From Leptodactylus fallax (lineage: Eukaryota; Chordata; Amphibia; Anura; Leptodactylidae): 64,000 nucleotides of DNA. The notes under the pieces were generated by a model. It was not told the DNA's origin, did not search any database, and was given only the letters and a program-made list of their open reading frames with translations. Position numbers and translations under genes: made by a program. The stretch spans positions 1,485,001 through 1,549,000 of the forward strand of contig CAMRHE010000354.1 in NCBI GenBank assembly GCA_947044405.1, given 5' to 3'. Shown one piece after another: positions 1 to 12,800 of the stretch (within the stretch, counting starts at the first letter, position 1; each line of letters begins with the position of its first letter).

Positions 1-616
1 TTTGAAGCATCAGTGTTCTCCTCTGAGCATCACTTCCGCTTCGCAGGCTATGTGACATCACGTTCATCGGTCACATGGCCTGATCACAGCTCAGTCTCAT
101 TCAAGTGAATGGACTGATCTGTAATACCAAGCACAACCCCTATACAATACATTGTATAGCAGTGTGCTTGGAGGGGAGAGGCAAGGCCACTCACCCGAAG
201 GCTGCAGCCTCAGACCCCTGCCAATAAAAAAAGGTCATCAATGTTTTAACCTGGAAATGGTAAACCCCTTTAATTATGTAGATTGTTCCAAATTGTAAGC
301 AGGACACTAGAGAGGCACAAGCTAAGGCTAAGGCACAGGAGAGGCTATACACTGCGCTCTGTACAGTAGCATGCATGGGCACAGGCAGTATGCCAAAACT
401 GGAGGGAGGGGAGAGATGATAGGGAGGGGAGAGCTATGCCGTTTCAGAACTCTACTGTTTCAACAAATCCCATTCACCCCTATGGGAGAAAAGGAAACCA
501 CATAGAGCAAAACTGCATGGTTGTTTCCATAAGTCCCGCCCTAGGGGTTGAGACTTAGGAGCAGGTATTCCCTTTAATGAATTCCTAAAATATGGACTTC
601 CCCTTGAGGCACATAC
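1..616. repeat. TYK2 intron 11 part with an interspersed repeat copy
   Basis: 1-300 carries a dispersed repeat containing an imperfect palindrome (AGCTCAGTCTCATTCAAGTG followed by GAATGGACTGA) and 'ataccaagcacaacccc'. Similar units occur at about 5790-6010, 6590-6955 and 38340-38710. 300-616 shows nothing recognisable. Confidence 0.55.
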
Positions 617-735
617 CTGTGTGATCTCGTTTTTGCGGATCTGGTGGAAGCTGAGTTGACTCAAGTTTAGATTCCGGGACAACGCGTTCTCCTTGCTGTT
701 CTTTCCTTTCCGACAGATGGTTAAGTTGGAAACTT
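617..735 (-). CDS. TYK2: TYK2 exon 11 (SH2 to pseudokinase linker)
   Basis: Acceptor CTCTTTCAG at 736 and donor GTATGT at 616. Encodes [11 protein letters not shown], a lysine/asparagine-rich stretch, then [20 protein letters not shown], almost identical to human TYK2 [18 protein letters not shown] just before the pseudokinase glycine loop. Ends in phase 0 at about codon 587; the pseudokinase proper would start in the next exon, beyond the window. A hAT element ends only 80 bp upstream of the acceptor. Confidence 0.94.
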
Positions 736-3700
736 CTGAAAGAGGAAACTTTTTTTAAAAAAAAAAGCCATAAAGAAATATCAAGAATAAAATCACTAAC
801 ACAGTGTTCATTTAAAGCAGGGGTCTCAAACTCGCAGCCCGCGGGCCAACTGCGGCCCTCGGGACAATAGTTTGCGGCCCCCACCTCAATATCAAAGTTT
901 ATTGTTAGTGCGGCCCGAGTTTGATACGAATGGCACCAGGGGCGCACTGTCTGGGGGGCGGCATTTTTTACTATCTAATGTAAACCAGCCCAGGACAGGC
1001 CGCTTTAAAAAAAAAAAAAAACAACGCTGAGCGGGGCCTGTCCTGGGCTGGCTTACGAGACGTCCGCATCACAGCGCAGGCAGCGATATAATGACGTCAT
1101 CGCGCCTCCTACGCTGAGACACAGACGTCTCGGACAAGAGGAGGAGGCGGCGGCTGCATCAAGGCATCGCAGGTAGGTGAGGATAAGTTTTTTTTAATTT
1201 TTATATAAATAGGCCGTTACCTGCTGGAGTATCCCCGGCAGGTAATGGCCTATTTATTTACCTACCCCGCGTCTGCTCGTGGCCGCCTCCACTTCCCCTT
1301 CTGCTATGGGACGCAGAAAGGGAAGTGGACGCTGCTGTGAGCAGCCGCAGACATCGGTAAGTGAGGCCGCGGGCCTCAAATACTACTATTATTATACTCC
1401 AGGGTCTTTTCAGACCCCGGAGTAGAGGCGTAACTATCGGGGTAGCAGCTGCCACAGGGCCCGGGACATTAGGGGCCCCGGAGCCCTGTGGCAGCCGCTA
1501 CCGCGAACCCCACAAACCAGTAACGATCGCGGTCGCAGGGGGTGCGACCGCGACCGGACCCGGCAGGGTACGGAGCCCGCGGCCAGCTGGAGATGGCCGG
1601 GCACCGGACCATTATGATAGCGGTCGAAGAAAGCCTGGTTCCCCGACCGCTATACATACTGTTATTGGAAAGGAGTTCTGGCATATTGCAGGCCCCTTTC
1701 CAATAGATGGCAGCCCAGGGGAGGTGACTGAAAATAATAAACACATATTCTCACCTCTCCTGGGCACAGCGTTCTCTCCGGAGTTCCTCCGTCATGTGAC
1801 TGAGGCCTGTGATTAGGCCCCAGCGGTCACATGGGGTGCGGCCGCGTAATGACGTCAGTGCGCCCCCCACATGACCGCTGAGGCCTAATCACAGGCCTCG
1901 GCAGCGACGTCGGAAGAGGGCCTGAAGACGCTGAAGACGGCAGGATGGAGCGAGGATGCCAAGGAAAGGTAAGGCAAGGTGAGTATGAATGTTTGTTATT
2001 TTTAATCACCTTCCCTGGGCCTCCGATTATTATACTCTGGGGTCTGAGGAGACCCCAAAGTATAATAATAGCACTGATGCGGAGGGGGCTGTTGGGAGCT
2101 TATAATACTGTGTGGGGTCCACTGTAGAGCATATAATACTGGGTGGGGTCCACTGTAGAGCATATAATACTGGGTGGGGGCCACTGTAGAGCATATAATA
2201 CTGGGTGGGGGCCACTGTAGAGCATATAATACTGGGTGGGGGCCACTGTAGAGCATATAATACTGGGTGGGGGCCACTGTAGAGCATATAATACTGTGTG
2301 GGGGCCACTGTAGAGCATATAATACTGGGTGGGGACCACTGTAGGGAGCATATAATACTGGGTGGGGCCCACTATGGGGGGCATATAATACTGGATGGGT
2401 ACCACTGTGGGTAGCATATTATACTGTGTGTGGGTCACTGTTGAGCATATAATACTATTTGGAGCCACTGTTGAGCATATTTTACTGTTTGGGGACTCGT
2501 AACCGGTTCAGGGGGGGCCCCATGTCAAATGTTTGCCTTGGGGACCAGCCATTCCTAGTTACGCCACTGCCCTGGAGTATAATAATCGGAGGCCCAGGGG
2601 AGGTGAGGGAACATAAAAACCAATGTACTTACCTCTCCTGCGATCGGTGTTACTCCGAGCAGGCTTGGGGCCTCTGGTGACGTCATCAGGTCGCGTCGCT
2701 GGCCCGATCACGTGATGTGTGTGCGCAATTAAACAGGGCCGAAAGCTGCAAGGAATGCACCGATGTCCAGGATAGGTAAGTAACATTGGTTTTTATGTTT
2801 GTCACCTCCCCTGGGTCTCCGATTATTATACTCTGGGGTCTGAAATAATACCGTGTGCAGGGGCCACAATGGAGCATAATACAAGTGCAGGGGCCACTAG
2901 GGAGCATAATACCGTGTGCAGGGGCCAATATGGAGCATAATACCGTGTGCAGGGGCCAATATGGAGCATAATACCGTGTGCAGGGGCCAATATGGAGCAT
3001 ATTACCGGTGTGGAAAACCTGATGCGGCCCAGCCTCACCCAGACTCTACCTCCAGCGGCCCCCGGGTAAATTGAGTTTGAGACCCCTGATTTAAAGGGAA
3101 CTACATATATTAGGTTTAAGACGTCAACGTTATAGTGCACTTCTGTCCTGGAAAGAAGAACTAGAAGAATTAGATGACTGTCTGGATTATTAGGGGGCGT
3201 TCACACTACAGTTGGTGACCGTCAGTAGTGTCCATTGCTGTTGTCCCCTACAAGATTTTAGCAACGGACACTAGCTGAACCGTTAGAAATCCGTTTAAAT
3301 TTCCATTCATTTCAATGGGATGGGTCCGTCAGTGTACATTTACACCCAACCCATCATAAGTCCGTTTTTTTCACAGACAAAAAATCCTACATGCAGGACT
3401 TTTACACATTGAAGTCTATCGGTAACGGACTTCTAACGGACAGTAACTGATAGCCATCAGTTAATGTCCATTATTTTGTGTCCGTTTTTTTATGCGCATG
3501 CTCGGAAAGCAGAAACAAAAATGGACAGTATAAAAAAAATGGACACTAACTGATGCCAACACGTCCGTTTTTTTAACTGATCCATTAAATGGATCAGTTA
3601 AAAAAAACGGATACATTAACATCAGTTAATGTCTGTTATGATAGTTGTCCATTTTTTTTATTTTTTTTTAACAGACACCTTCATAATGGAATCCAACGGT

Positions 3701-3821
3701 AGTGTGAACCCTGCCTTAGCGGCCATGTTAGAGCAATATTACTAAGTGTGCTTTCAAAACTGCAGTACCACTACCAACCAATTAGAGGGCAACATCTTCT
3801 CTCTATCATTATTTTATCTAG

Positions 3822-3880
<59 letters not shown>

Positions 3881-6800
3881 CTAGATAAAATAATGATAGA
3901 GAGATATATATGCTAATGGTCTAATGTAACCAAGACACATCTTATGAGAGATTTCCTGCAGGGGGTTGTCCAACTCACAAGACTTCTCACAACTGGTAGA
4001 TCAGACACTTGCCCCTGTCTTGTAATTATTGAGAGAATTGGGGTCTAGTGTTCCCCTGTCACAAAGCAGCTGGAGTCGCATATGCATGCCACAGTTCCAT
4101 CGGTCTCTGTGGGACTGCTGAAGATAGTCCTCTGGTTCTACGCGGTGACATGCAAAGGGGTAGGGTGTGGACCCCAGGTTTAGTGATCCCTGGGGGTCCC
4201 AGGGATGGGACTGCCAGCCATCAGACACATCACCTGCTCTGTAGATTGGGATTAAGACTTGTAATGACACTGTAGGGCTCCTAAACAATCCCGTCCACTC
4301 CATATATTTGTCTCGTTCAAACTGCGAAGCGCTACACGCTTCTACGGTGTTGTAACAAAGTGGGCGGGGCATCTGAAGCAGTGAGCGGGGCTTTCCTTGT
4401 CTGTAATGAGATAAATATCATGTTGGCGCTTGTACCTCCAGACTTTGGCAGGACACACTGTTTCACATGGAAGATCTCTTGGCCAGATTTCAGCGTGCAG
4501 CCCCGCAGACTCTCTGTTAACTCTTTGACGCTGGGGAATCCGCGGTCCCATTGTTCCAGTGTGTATATATTGTCCTCTCTATCGATCCGGAACTGTCTAT
4601 AGCTGAAGCCTTTATTCTGAGGAAGAAAATAATGAAAAATGGAATAAAATGTTAGAAGATGTATCTACTCATTTTCCAGAAACAACACTGCCACTCTTGT
4701 CCATAGGTCGTGTCTGGTATCACAGGTGATGTGTTTGTGGCCCAGTTGCAAGATCAGACAAAGTTGATGGCTAGGATACTCATATGAGTATCATATGAGT
4801 ACATCATTCTGAGCTGTTGTGCTCTTCCCCCATAACAGGGTAAGGAGACTACCACCAATGCCCCCCAAAAACAGAGTACCACATAGTGTAAAATTACACA
4901 CCTCCCTGAAATCTCAGTCTTCACTGCAATTCTAGCATTCTATTCATTTTATCCAGGGTCAGGTTGAACAATGAGTAACCAGCAAGATATAAGACGTGCA
5001 TATACACTCTACATTGTACAAGCATTCGGGAAAGATCTCTGCTTGTTGTCAGTGAATTCAATACATTCTAAATTTGTGAGCAGCAAGTGAAGCAGAGATG
5101 TTGGAAAAGTGAGGAACTGAAGAAATACTAGAAGTGTGCAGAAATGTTCTTTATATGTTTATAGGCATTGTCCATGATTTTTTTTTTTTAATTTATGGCC
5201 TATCCTTAAGGTAGGCTATAAATATCTAATTGATGTGCGCTAACAGGGATCAGCTGTTCAGAGGTGCCTCTGGTCTATGTACTATACAGTGCAAAGAGCC
5301 AGAACCATATAGCTCAGTTCCCATTGAAAGATAGGCCATAAATTACAAAAAAAAAGAAAGAAAATAAATAAATAAAAAACACCAACAACCCTTTACAAAG
5401 TTTTACATGCATTACACAAGAAACCACTAGGTTGCCACCTCTGCCAGTCATGTGCCCAGCCTTGTCCATTTCACACCACTCATCTGACCCATTACTTGTC
5501 TGCACCTCCTATGATCATGTGCCCAGCCTTGCCCAGTACCCATACCCCTCATCTGACCCATTACTGACCTGGTTGGCCCCTTTAACAGTCAAAATGAGCC
5601 GGTTAAAGTTGAATGCACTCCAGCGGACAATGTACAGGCCGTCCTCCTGCTCCTCGCGTTTCAGCCTCTGGATGACATACGGCTCCCTGTGGCACAACAA
5701 TGACAGGCAGGGCTAGTTAGGGTGGGTAGCAGTGTTAGGCGGTATAAAACACCATGATGGCATATAACCATATTTAGCACAGTTACATTTCTTTAAAAGG
5801 GTTTTTCTCACAACTAGAATATTGATAACCTATCTTTGGGATAGGTTATGAATAATAGACTGGTGCGGGGCCGACACCCAGGAACCCTATAGATCAGTTG
5901 ATTGAAGCTACAGTGGTGCTCGAATAAGTGCCACTTCTGCTACATAGGCCATGTGACGTCACATTCATCAGTCACGAGGCCTGTTTGCAGCTCAGTCCCA
6001 TTCAAGCATGTACCGGTGAATGTGTTAAGATCCCCAACATTCAATGAAATCAAAGGGCACAAGGGCTCAGGAAACCACGGTGTCCCTAGGGCTGGGATTA
6101 CATGGTCCATAGAGAGGTGAGTTAAGCACTGCATGAATTCATTGGCTTCCCTTGAGCCTGTAAGTCTTTTCTCAACTCTTTAGAGGGAGCCAACAAAAGG
6201 GCACTATTCAAAGGAGTCCTAAAGGGGCGATAACTCAGCCTCAGAGGTCCCACAATGAGCATTATAAACATGGCCATAAACATTAGATAAATGTCAGCGG
6301 AGTCTGCAGATCCTGGTGTGACCAGCCGACCATCTAGTGTGTATAGGGGTATCCAGACCCCCACCCTCCAGCATCAGGGAAAAAAAAAAAAAAAAAAAGA
6401 ATTTGGCAAGGTGGAACACGCCTGCTTCTTTTCTCATAGGAGGTAGAATAACAGCAGCAGCTTATTCCCTTCTCACTGAGAACACACATACATGCTTAGC
6501 CAAGTTCAGAGTGCATGTGTATAAGAGGTTCAAGAGGAATTAGCTATCAAATGATCAACCAACACCTATCTAAGGAGTATTGCTACCTTAAAGGGGTCTT
6601 CTGTGACTAGTCCTTAGGACAGGTCAATAAGTGATCTGTAAGGATCCAACACAAAGGCCCCCCCACAGAACAGCTGGCTGAAGAGACCACTGGGTTTTGG
6701 TCTTCGCTGAATAGCAATCATTGCGTAAGGGCTGTGCTTGGTATTGCAGCTCAGCCTTATTCATATGAATAGGACTGAGCTGCTGCTGTATCATGTGACC

Positions 6801-9800
6801 ATGGAACAAGACATTGTAGGCACAGAGAAGAGGCAGCAGGGCTTGTGAGCTCCGCAGCTTCTTCAAACAGCTGACTGGCGGGGGTCCCTCATGTCAGACC
6901 CTCATCGATTAAAAATGATAGGTCATCAATATAGAAGTCCTGGAAAACCCACCTAAAATGTAATGGTGTATTGCTAGGGTATTCTCAGAGGTAAGAGCCC
7001 TATCCTGAGAATGCCAAGTTCAGTGAGTGTGGCCCCACTAAAGTGACTGGAGCCAGCTGCAGTTCCCTGTACAGTCAAGTGGCTGAAACGGCAGTAGTGC
7101 AAAGAAAAAACTTACAAGAGCATGCAGCACTAAACCTATGCTGTAACCCATCCATTGCTGATATGGTACTTTATCCAAATTAGGGCCATTTCGGTTGATC
7201 AGAATTTTGTTTTTACCCAAATTACATACAATTCTAGGATGCAATATAAAGCAACGTGTATGCAAGAAGACACACAGCAACATAAGATCCTTCCTGAAAA
7301 GAAGACCTCAACCCCCTTCCCCCTGCCGTACAATGACGCAGTCGTTGTATACAGGCACGTACTGTAGGGGGCCGTGAATCCCATTGACTATACTCATCGC
7401 CAGACGAGGAGGGGCAACTTCATGACACAGATAATGATTGGAGTCAGTGGTGAGCCGGAAGTATCCATCTATCAGCGAGACAAAAGACAGCGACTCTTCA
7501 TACGAGGGAAAAACTATCTCCTGGAGAAGACACAAAGGGGAAGAAGACTTTGGTTACAACTTGATTTGGTGAGCAAAAGGTCAGGAGAAGGCAGCAAGGT
7601 GGGAGAGGGATGGGGAAGGATCAGGAGAAGGCAGGAAGCGAGAAAGATCAGGAGGAGTGTCAACAAGGCAGGAGTGAGAAGATCAAGAGAAGGCAGCAAG
7701 GTGGGAGAGGGAGGGGGCAAGATCAGGTAAAGGCAGGAGAGGATAGAGGCAAGGTCAGAAGGAGTGTCAACAAGGCGGGAGTGGGAGGGAAGGAGGAAGA
7801 GAAGAAGAAGGTAGCAAGGCAGGAGAGTGAAGGGCAAGATAAGTAAAAGGCAGCAAGGGGTGTGCAAGATAAGGAAAAAGAAAGCAAGGTGTGTGAGGTA
7901 GGGGCAACATCAGAAGGCAACAAGGCTAGAGAGGGAGGGATAAATCAGGGGAAATGACAAAGACTTGAGGGCATTGCAGTATAACAAGGAAGAATGCATG
8001 ACTGCATAAGGAAAAGTACCATAAGGAGAAGTGAAATTGCAGCAAATCAGAAGAGCGTGAAAGATGAGCACAAAACTAGAAGAAGGCATCTAGATATCCA
8101 CAGTGTGAGATTGGTGGGGTTTGTCTACTGGAGCCCCCTTTGATCCCAAGTACAGCCTGACGCTCATACGTCTATCGGCCTGCTGGAAATAGAGTGTTGT
8201 ACTCTCAGGATTGAAGGGTACCCATGAAGTCGGACCCCACTGGATTTGACATTTAATCTGATAGGGAATAAGTGTCTTTCATAGAACAACCCTTCAAATC
8301 AGGAGGAAGGGTAGGATGGAGGTACTGGTGAGAGGCCACATTACAGGCCACGTCTTTCCTGAGGACTGTGAGAGGCACCCACCAGGCAACGGTTGTCCTG
8401 GCAGTTGATGCTGACTCTGCTCTTGCTGATCACAATGTGAGTGATATCCTGGAAGTCACAGAACTGCTCCCACTTGGGTTCAATTGGTTGTGTCACTGGT
8501 TTCCCCCCCTTTGGCCCTTTGCTGCGGCTTTTCTTGCTGAAGTAATTTCTATGATGGCTGCTTTCAGATGGCTCCTGCACAATAAAACGCAATATAGTTA
8601 AATACAAGGAGATGTCACTACTGAGAAGTAATAGCACATATAGGGGCAGATTTACTATGGCATTGAGTGTCTGTTCTTTTTAACCGAAAGTACAGGATTT
8701 CTAAAAAAAAAAAAAAGAAAAATCAGGCTTGCAGAACTTTTTCGTTCTGCAATTTTAGACAGATCTGTCCCGGACGGATACCCAGCCTTACTAGACACTG
8801 GAGGCGTAGATAAGCGGTGTACTAAAAAGAAGGAAATTTGACAATGACATGCACCACAATTTTGGGATAAAATGCTGGTCTAAAGTAAGGCTTCATGCAC
8901 ACATCCATAATTTTTCCACATATCAGTAATTCCGGATAATTTCATTCATTTCTATGGCCACATTTATACTACTGTTTTTTTTTTTTTTTTTTAAAGGAAC
9001 ACTGTCTGGACTGTAAAAAAACAAAAAAAAGCTGCAAAATACGGAGCAGATCCTATTCCTGTCTGTTTCTGCGACTCAGACTCGTTCATTCCATCATTCC
9101 ATTGATCTGTGGAAATCATGGACGGCATACAGATTTCTTCCGTATGCGGTCTCTTCCATTTTCCAGAGACCCGCACACGATGATGGTTGTGTGCATGAAG
9201 CCCAAGTCAGCCAAGAGGCAATAAAGGAATAAATTATCTAGCATGTCAATAAGGAGGATCTAAAGCCATCATGAAGGTTACCGTTAGTGTAATAATTTAT
9301 CGCTACATCTGCCTATTGGATTATACAACCCTTTTTTATTATAGAAAATATCAATAAACTTATTCCATATTTTATTATCTTGCATACATATATATCGCCA
9401 TCATACTCCGCAGTGCTTTTACAGAGATATTGTCAACGCTGTCCCATATAGGGTTCACAATCAACATTCCCTATCATTATGTCCTTGGAGTGTGAGAGGA
9501 AACCCGGGTGGATTCGAACCCAGGACTCCAGTGCTGCAATGCAACAGTACTAACCACTGAGCCACTGTGCTGCTCAAATATCTATATGGAAATATATCCC
9601 ACAGAGAGTATGTAAACTGTCTATGTGAGCAGTGAAAGGGTTAAAGAGTTTCCAGTTTTTATGTAAAAACAACCTGTATGAAAATGGCCTTGTTGCCTAT
9701 AGCAACCAATCAGAACTTGGCTTTCATTTCCTAAACCAGTCTGAAAAAATGAAAGCTGCACTGTGATTGGTTGCTACGGACAACAAGGCCTACTTTCCTG

Positions 9801-12800
9801 TTGCCCTCCAATATGATAAATAAAGGCCTGTTCAGAAATTGGAAAATGAAGAGGAATTTGAAGCAGACATCTGCCTCTTCATTTTCCAACCCCTGATTCC
9901 CCATGGCGGAATGTCAACACTTTTTGCCGCCGATTAGGTCCAGTTGGGCCATGAAATCCACGGTAAGATGGAGAAAGACACTTATTTTTTCAGCGTCTTG
10001 CTCTGATCTCTTCCTCCCATTGTTTTCAGAGTGGAATCTGGCGCAAAATCAGCGTCAGATTCCGCCATATGAATAGGGCCTAAAAAGGAAAGCAAACTTT
10101 TGTTTCCCATAGCAACAAATCACTGTGTAGTCTAAGAAATGAAAGTTGAGCTTTGACTGGTTACTATAGGCAACAAGGCCTATTTACTTTAGACAGTTTT
10201 GACAGATGAGACCCAAAGTGTTTCCATTCCACTCACTTTACAAAATCTGCTTGCTGTCAGTGAATGGGAACCCATCCTGATAGTGTACTCCTCTAGCAGC
10301 TGCAGGGCACATTACAACAGCAATCCCCTGATTTAGAGGCAGGACATTAGGAGGTGTATTTACTGGTCTTTATTCTGCAGATTTCCTGCTGTTTTGGCAC
10401 AAAATTGCATCCAAAAAAAAATGCAACAATGCAAACTGTCTGTAAATGGGATTTGGTACAGGGTATTAAGTGTTCAGTTTCCCTGAAGCGCCACCACAGG
10501 CAAAGGTAAAGACACTTATCCCCTGTCCTGTGAATGGGAGATAGGTGTCCGATCACTGGGAACTTAATCAATCACAGGGTCCTCCAGTGATCAGGAGGAT
10601 GAGGTACTGAAAGTCCCCCTAAAGCCTCCTTATTATTGGAGCACCAGTACACTTGCATGACCAACAGACCAATCACTACTATGGGGCTGCTGGGACTTTA
10701 ATCTCCAGCAGCAGCCGCAGCCCCATAGAAGTGAATGTCGTGGCGGTCATGCAAGTGCACTGGTGCTCCATTCACAAACAGGCTTTAGAGGGAGATTTCT
10801 CTCCCTTGTCGTCCTGATCAATGGGGGACTCAGGGATTTGGCCCTCAGCGATCGGACACTTATCCCTTGTCCTGTCCACAACCCCTTTAAAGTTAGTTCA
10901 TTTCTTATTATAATTTTTTTTTTAACTCTTTAGGTCACATGATGATCTCCTCCATTCACATCTAAAGCAAACAGAAACATTTAACCACTTGGGAACGACA
11001 GGCAAAATTCCATGACTGTTGAGAAGTTAGCCTTGGATGTGAATGGAGAAGATACTCAAAATCAGTACAAGAAAGAATTTGCAGAGTTATTGACATGACA
11101 ATGGCTGATCTACTCAGTCATCAACCTCACCTCTTCTTTCTTCTGCCTCCACTGTATCCCTTCCATCCCGCTCACCAGGACCTGGTGTGTGGTAGTCATT
11201 TCCTTGCTTAAAGACTCACTGTGGTCCACGTAGCCCCCATTGATATAGAATGGAAGTTTCTCCCCCCTCTGTGGGTAGCTCCAAGCTCAGAGTCCTAAAC
11301 ACCTCACAGCCAAATCTGGATGCTAGGTTTTCCAGGGTTGACAAGTACTTGTACATGACGTCCTCCTCGCTCAGCTTCCCTGCACTCACTGTGTGCAGGT
11401 GGAAGTGACGGACAAATTTCTTAAAAACGCTCCTCATGCGGAACTTTGTAAGGTAGTTGTTCTGCTGGATCTGCCGGCAGAAGGACTTGGGGATGCATTC
11501 CTTAAAGCTGTGGAAATAGTGATAATATGGAGTCAGCGGGGTCTATGTACCCAAAACTGGTGCAACAGATGAAGGGTACAGTTATACATAGCAACCAATC
11601 AGCTTTCAACCCACTTAATAGGGATGGATCCATATTCAAGTTTCTAACCAGGTCACATTGTATTATTTTATTTTGTTTACTTATATAGCACCATCATATT
11701 CTGCAGCACTTTACGACATTGTCAACCATTGTCCCATATAGGGCTCACAAGCTACATTCCCTACTGGTATGTCTTCGGGGTGTGGGAGGAAACCAGAGTA
11801 CCTGGGGGAAACCTATGCAAACACGGGGAGAACATACAAACGCCTTGTAGATATTGTCTTTGGTTGGATTTGAACCCAGGACGCCAGTGCTGCAAGGCTG
11901 CAGTGCTAACTACTGAGCCACCGCCATGCAGCCTTTTCCAGGTAGGCCCTCACCCTCATTTGATGATGAGTGAGTGGGAAAAAAGCGATTACAGGTTATA
12001 AAACCAATGCTGGTTCCAAAAACAGCGACACCTCTCTGTAGGCAGTGTATGGTACTGCAGTTCAGATCCATCCACTTCAATACAGCAGACACTAGTTTTA
12101 CACTAGCGTTGCCTCTCTGTTGGGAGCCCCGAACAAAGAAGAAGCGGACCACCAAATCAGCGGTTACATGAAGTCCAGCCGAGCCCATTGACAGTTTTTA
12201 AACAAAGTGGTGGAGGAAAAAGTCCTCCATACAGGACTTTCCTCCGCCGAATTTGGCAGATTCTACAACAGAGTCTCCACTCTGGCACAGATGTGAACGT
12301 AGCCTGACTTGCAATATCAGACCTGACCTATAGACAAGCATGGCGCTCTTTATGGAATAAAAAAAACAACAAAGTTGAACTAATTGTGTAAATGTCCCTT
12401 TACATCAAACTGTGTCTATAACCTCACAAGCCCTGGTCCCTTATGGGCCATATTAATAAGCTGGTATATACATCTGCCCAATGTTAGCAAAGTTTTCCTA
12501 TAGGGACAGTTAGTTATATACTTAATACTTTACACTGCAGCTCTGCTTGCTCAGATTGCATGCTGCATATATGTGAAAGCCCACCGCAAATGTCGGGATG
12601 GTCAGCCTCAATTATAGTGGATCTAAGAGGAGGAGCTGTCCAGGATAAGGCTACATTCACATTTGCACCATTTGCAAACAAAAAAAAACCCTTTATAGTC
12701 TATGGTGATCTGTTGTTATCTGTCATTAGACCCTTTTTCCACTTATCTGGCCCTGCAATGGACCAGAAGAACAGACACAACACCGCAGATGCAAACCCAA

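Larger units (their letters stand above)
818..3088. mobile_element. hAT-type non-autonomous element (outer)
   Basis: Terminal inverted repeats CAGGGGTCTCAAACTC at 818 and its complement ending at 3088, flanked by a perfect 8-bp duplication ATTTAAAG (810-817 and 3089-3096): the hAT signature. 2271 bp, no transposase. Inside are a 17-bp inverted pair (985-1001/1035-1051), repeated 'attattatactc' blocks, a second hAT element (1423-2569) and a minisatellite (about 2848-3005). It sits in TYK2 intron 10. Confidence 0.85.

Noticed and set aside
2002..3140. Minus-strand frames rich in [10 protein letters not shown] and similar
   Set aside because: Translations of the ~31-bp arrays inside hAT elements.
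7374..7923. Several frames of 66-118 codons
   Set aside because: Low-complexity translations of the purine tract; the real coding here is TYK2 exon 8 only.
9396..9577. tRNA gene (A- and B-box on the minus strand)
   Set aside because: Same boxes occur in three long copies with a common body, and no cloverleaf acceptor stem is apparent; it is a SINE.
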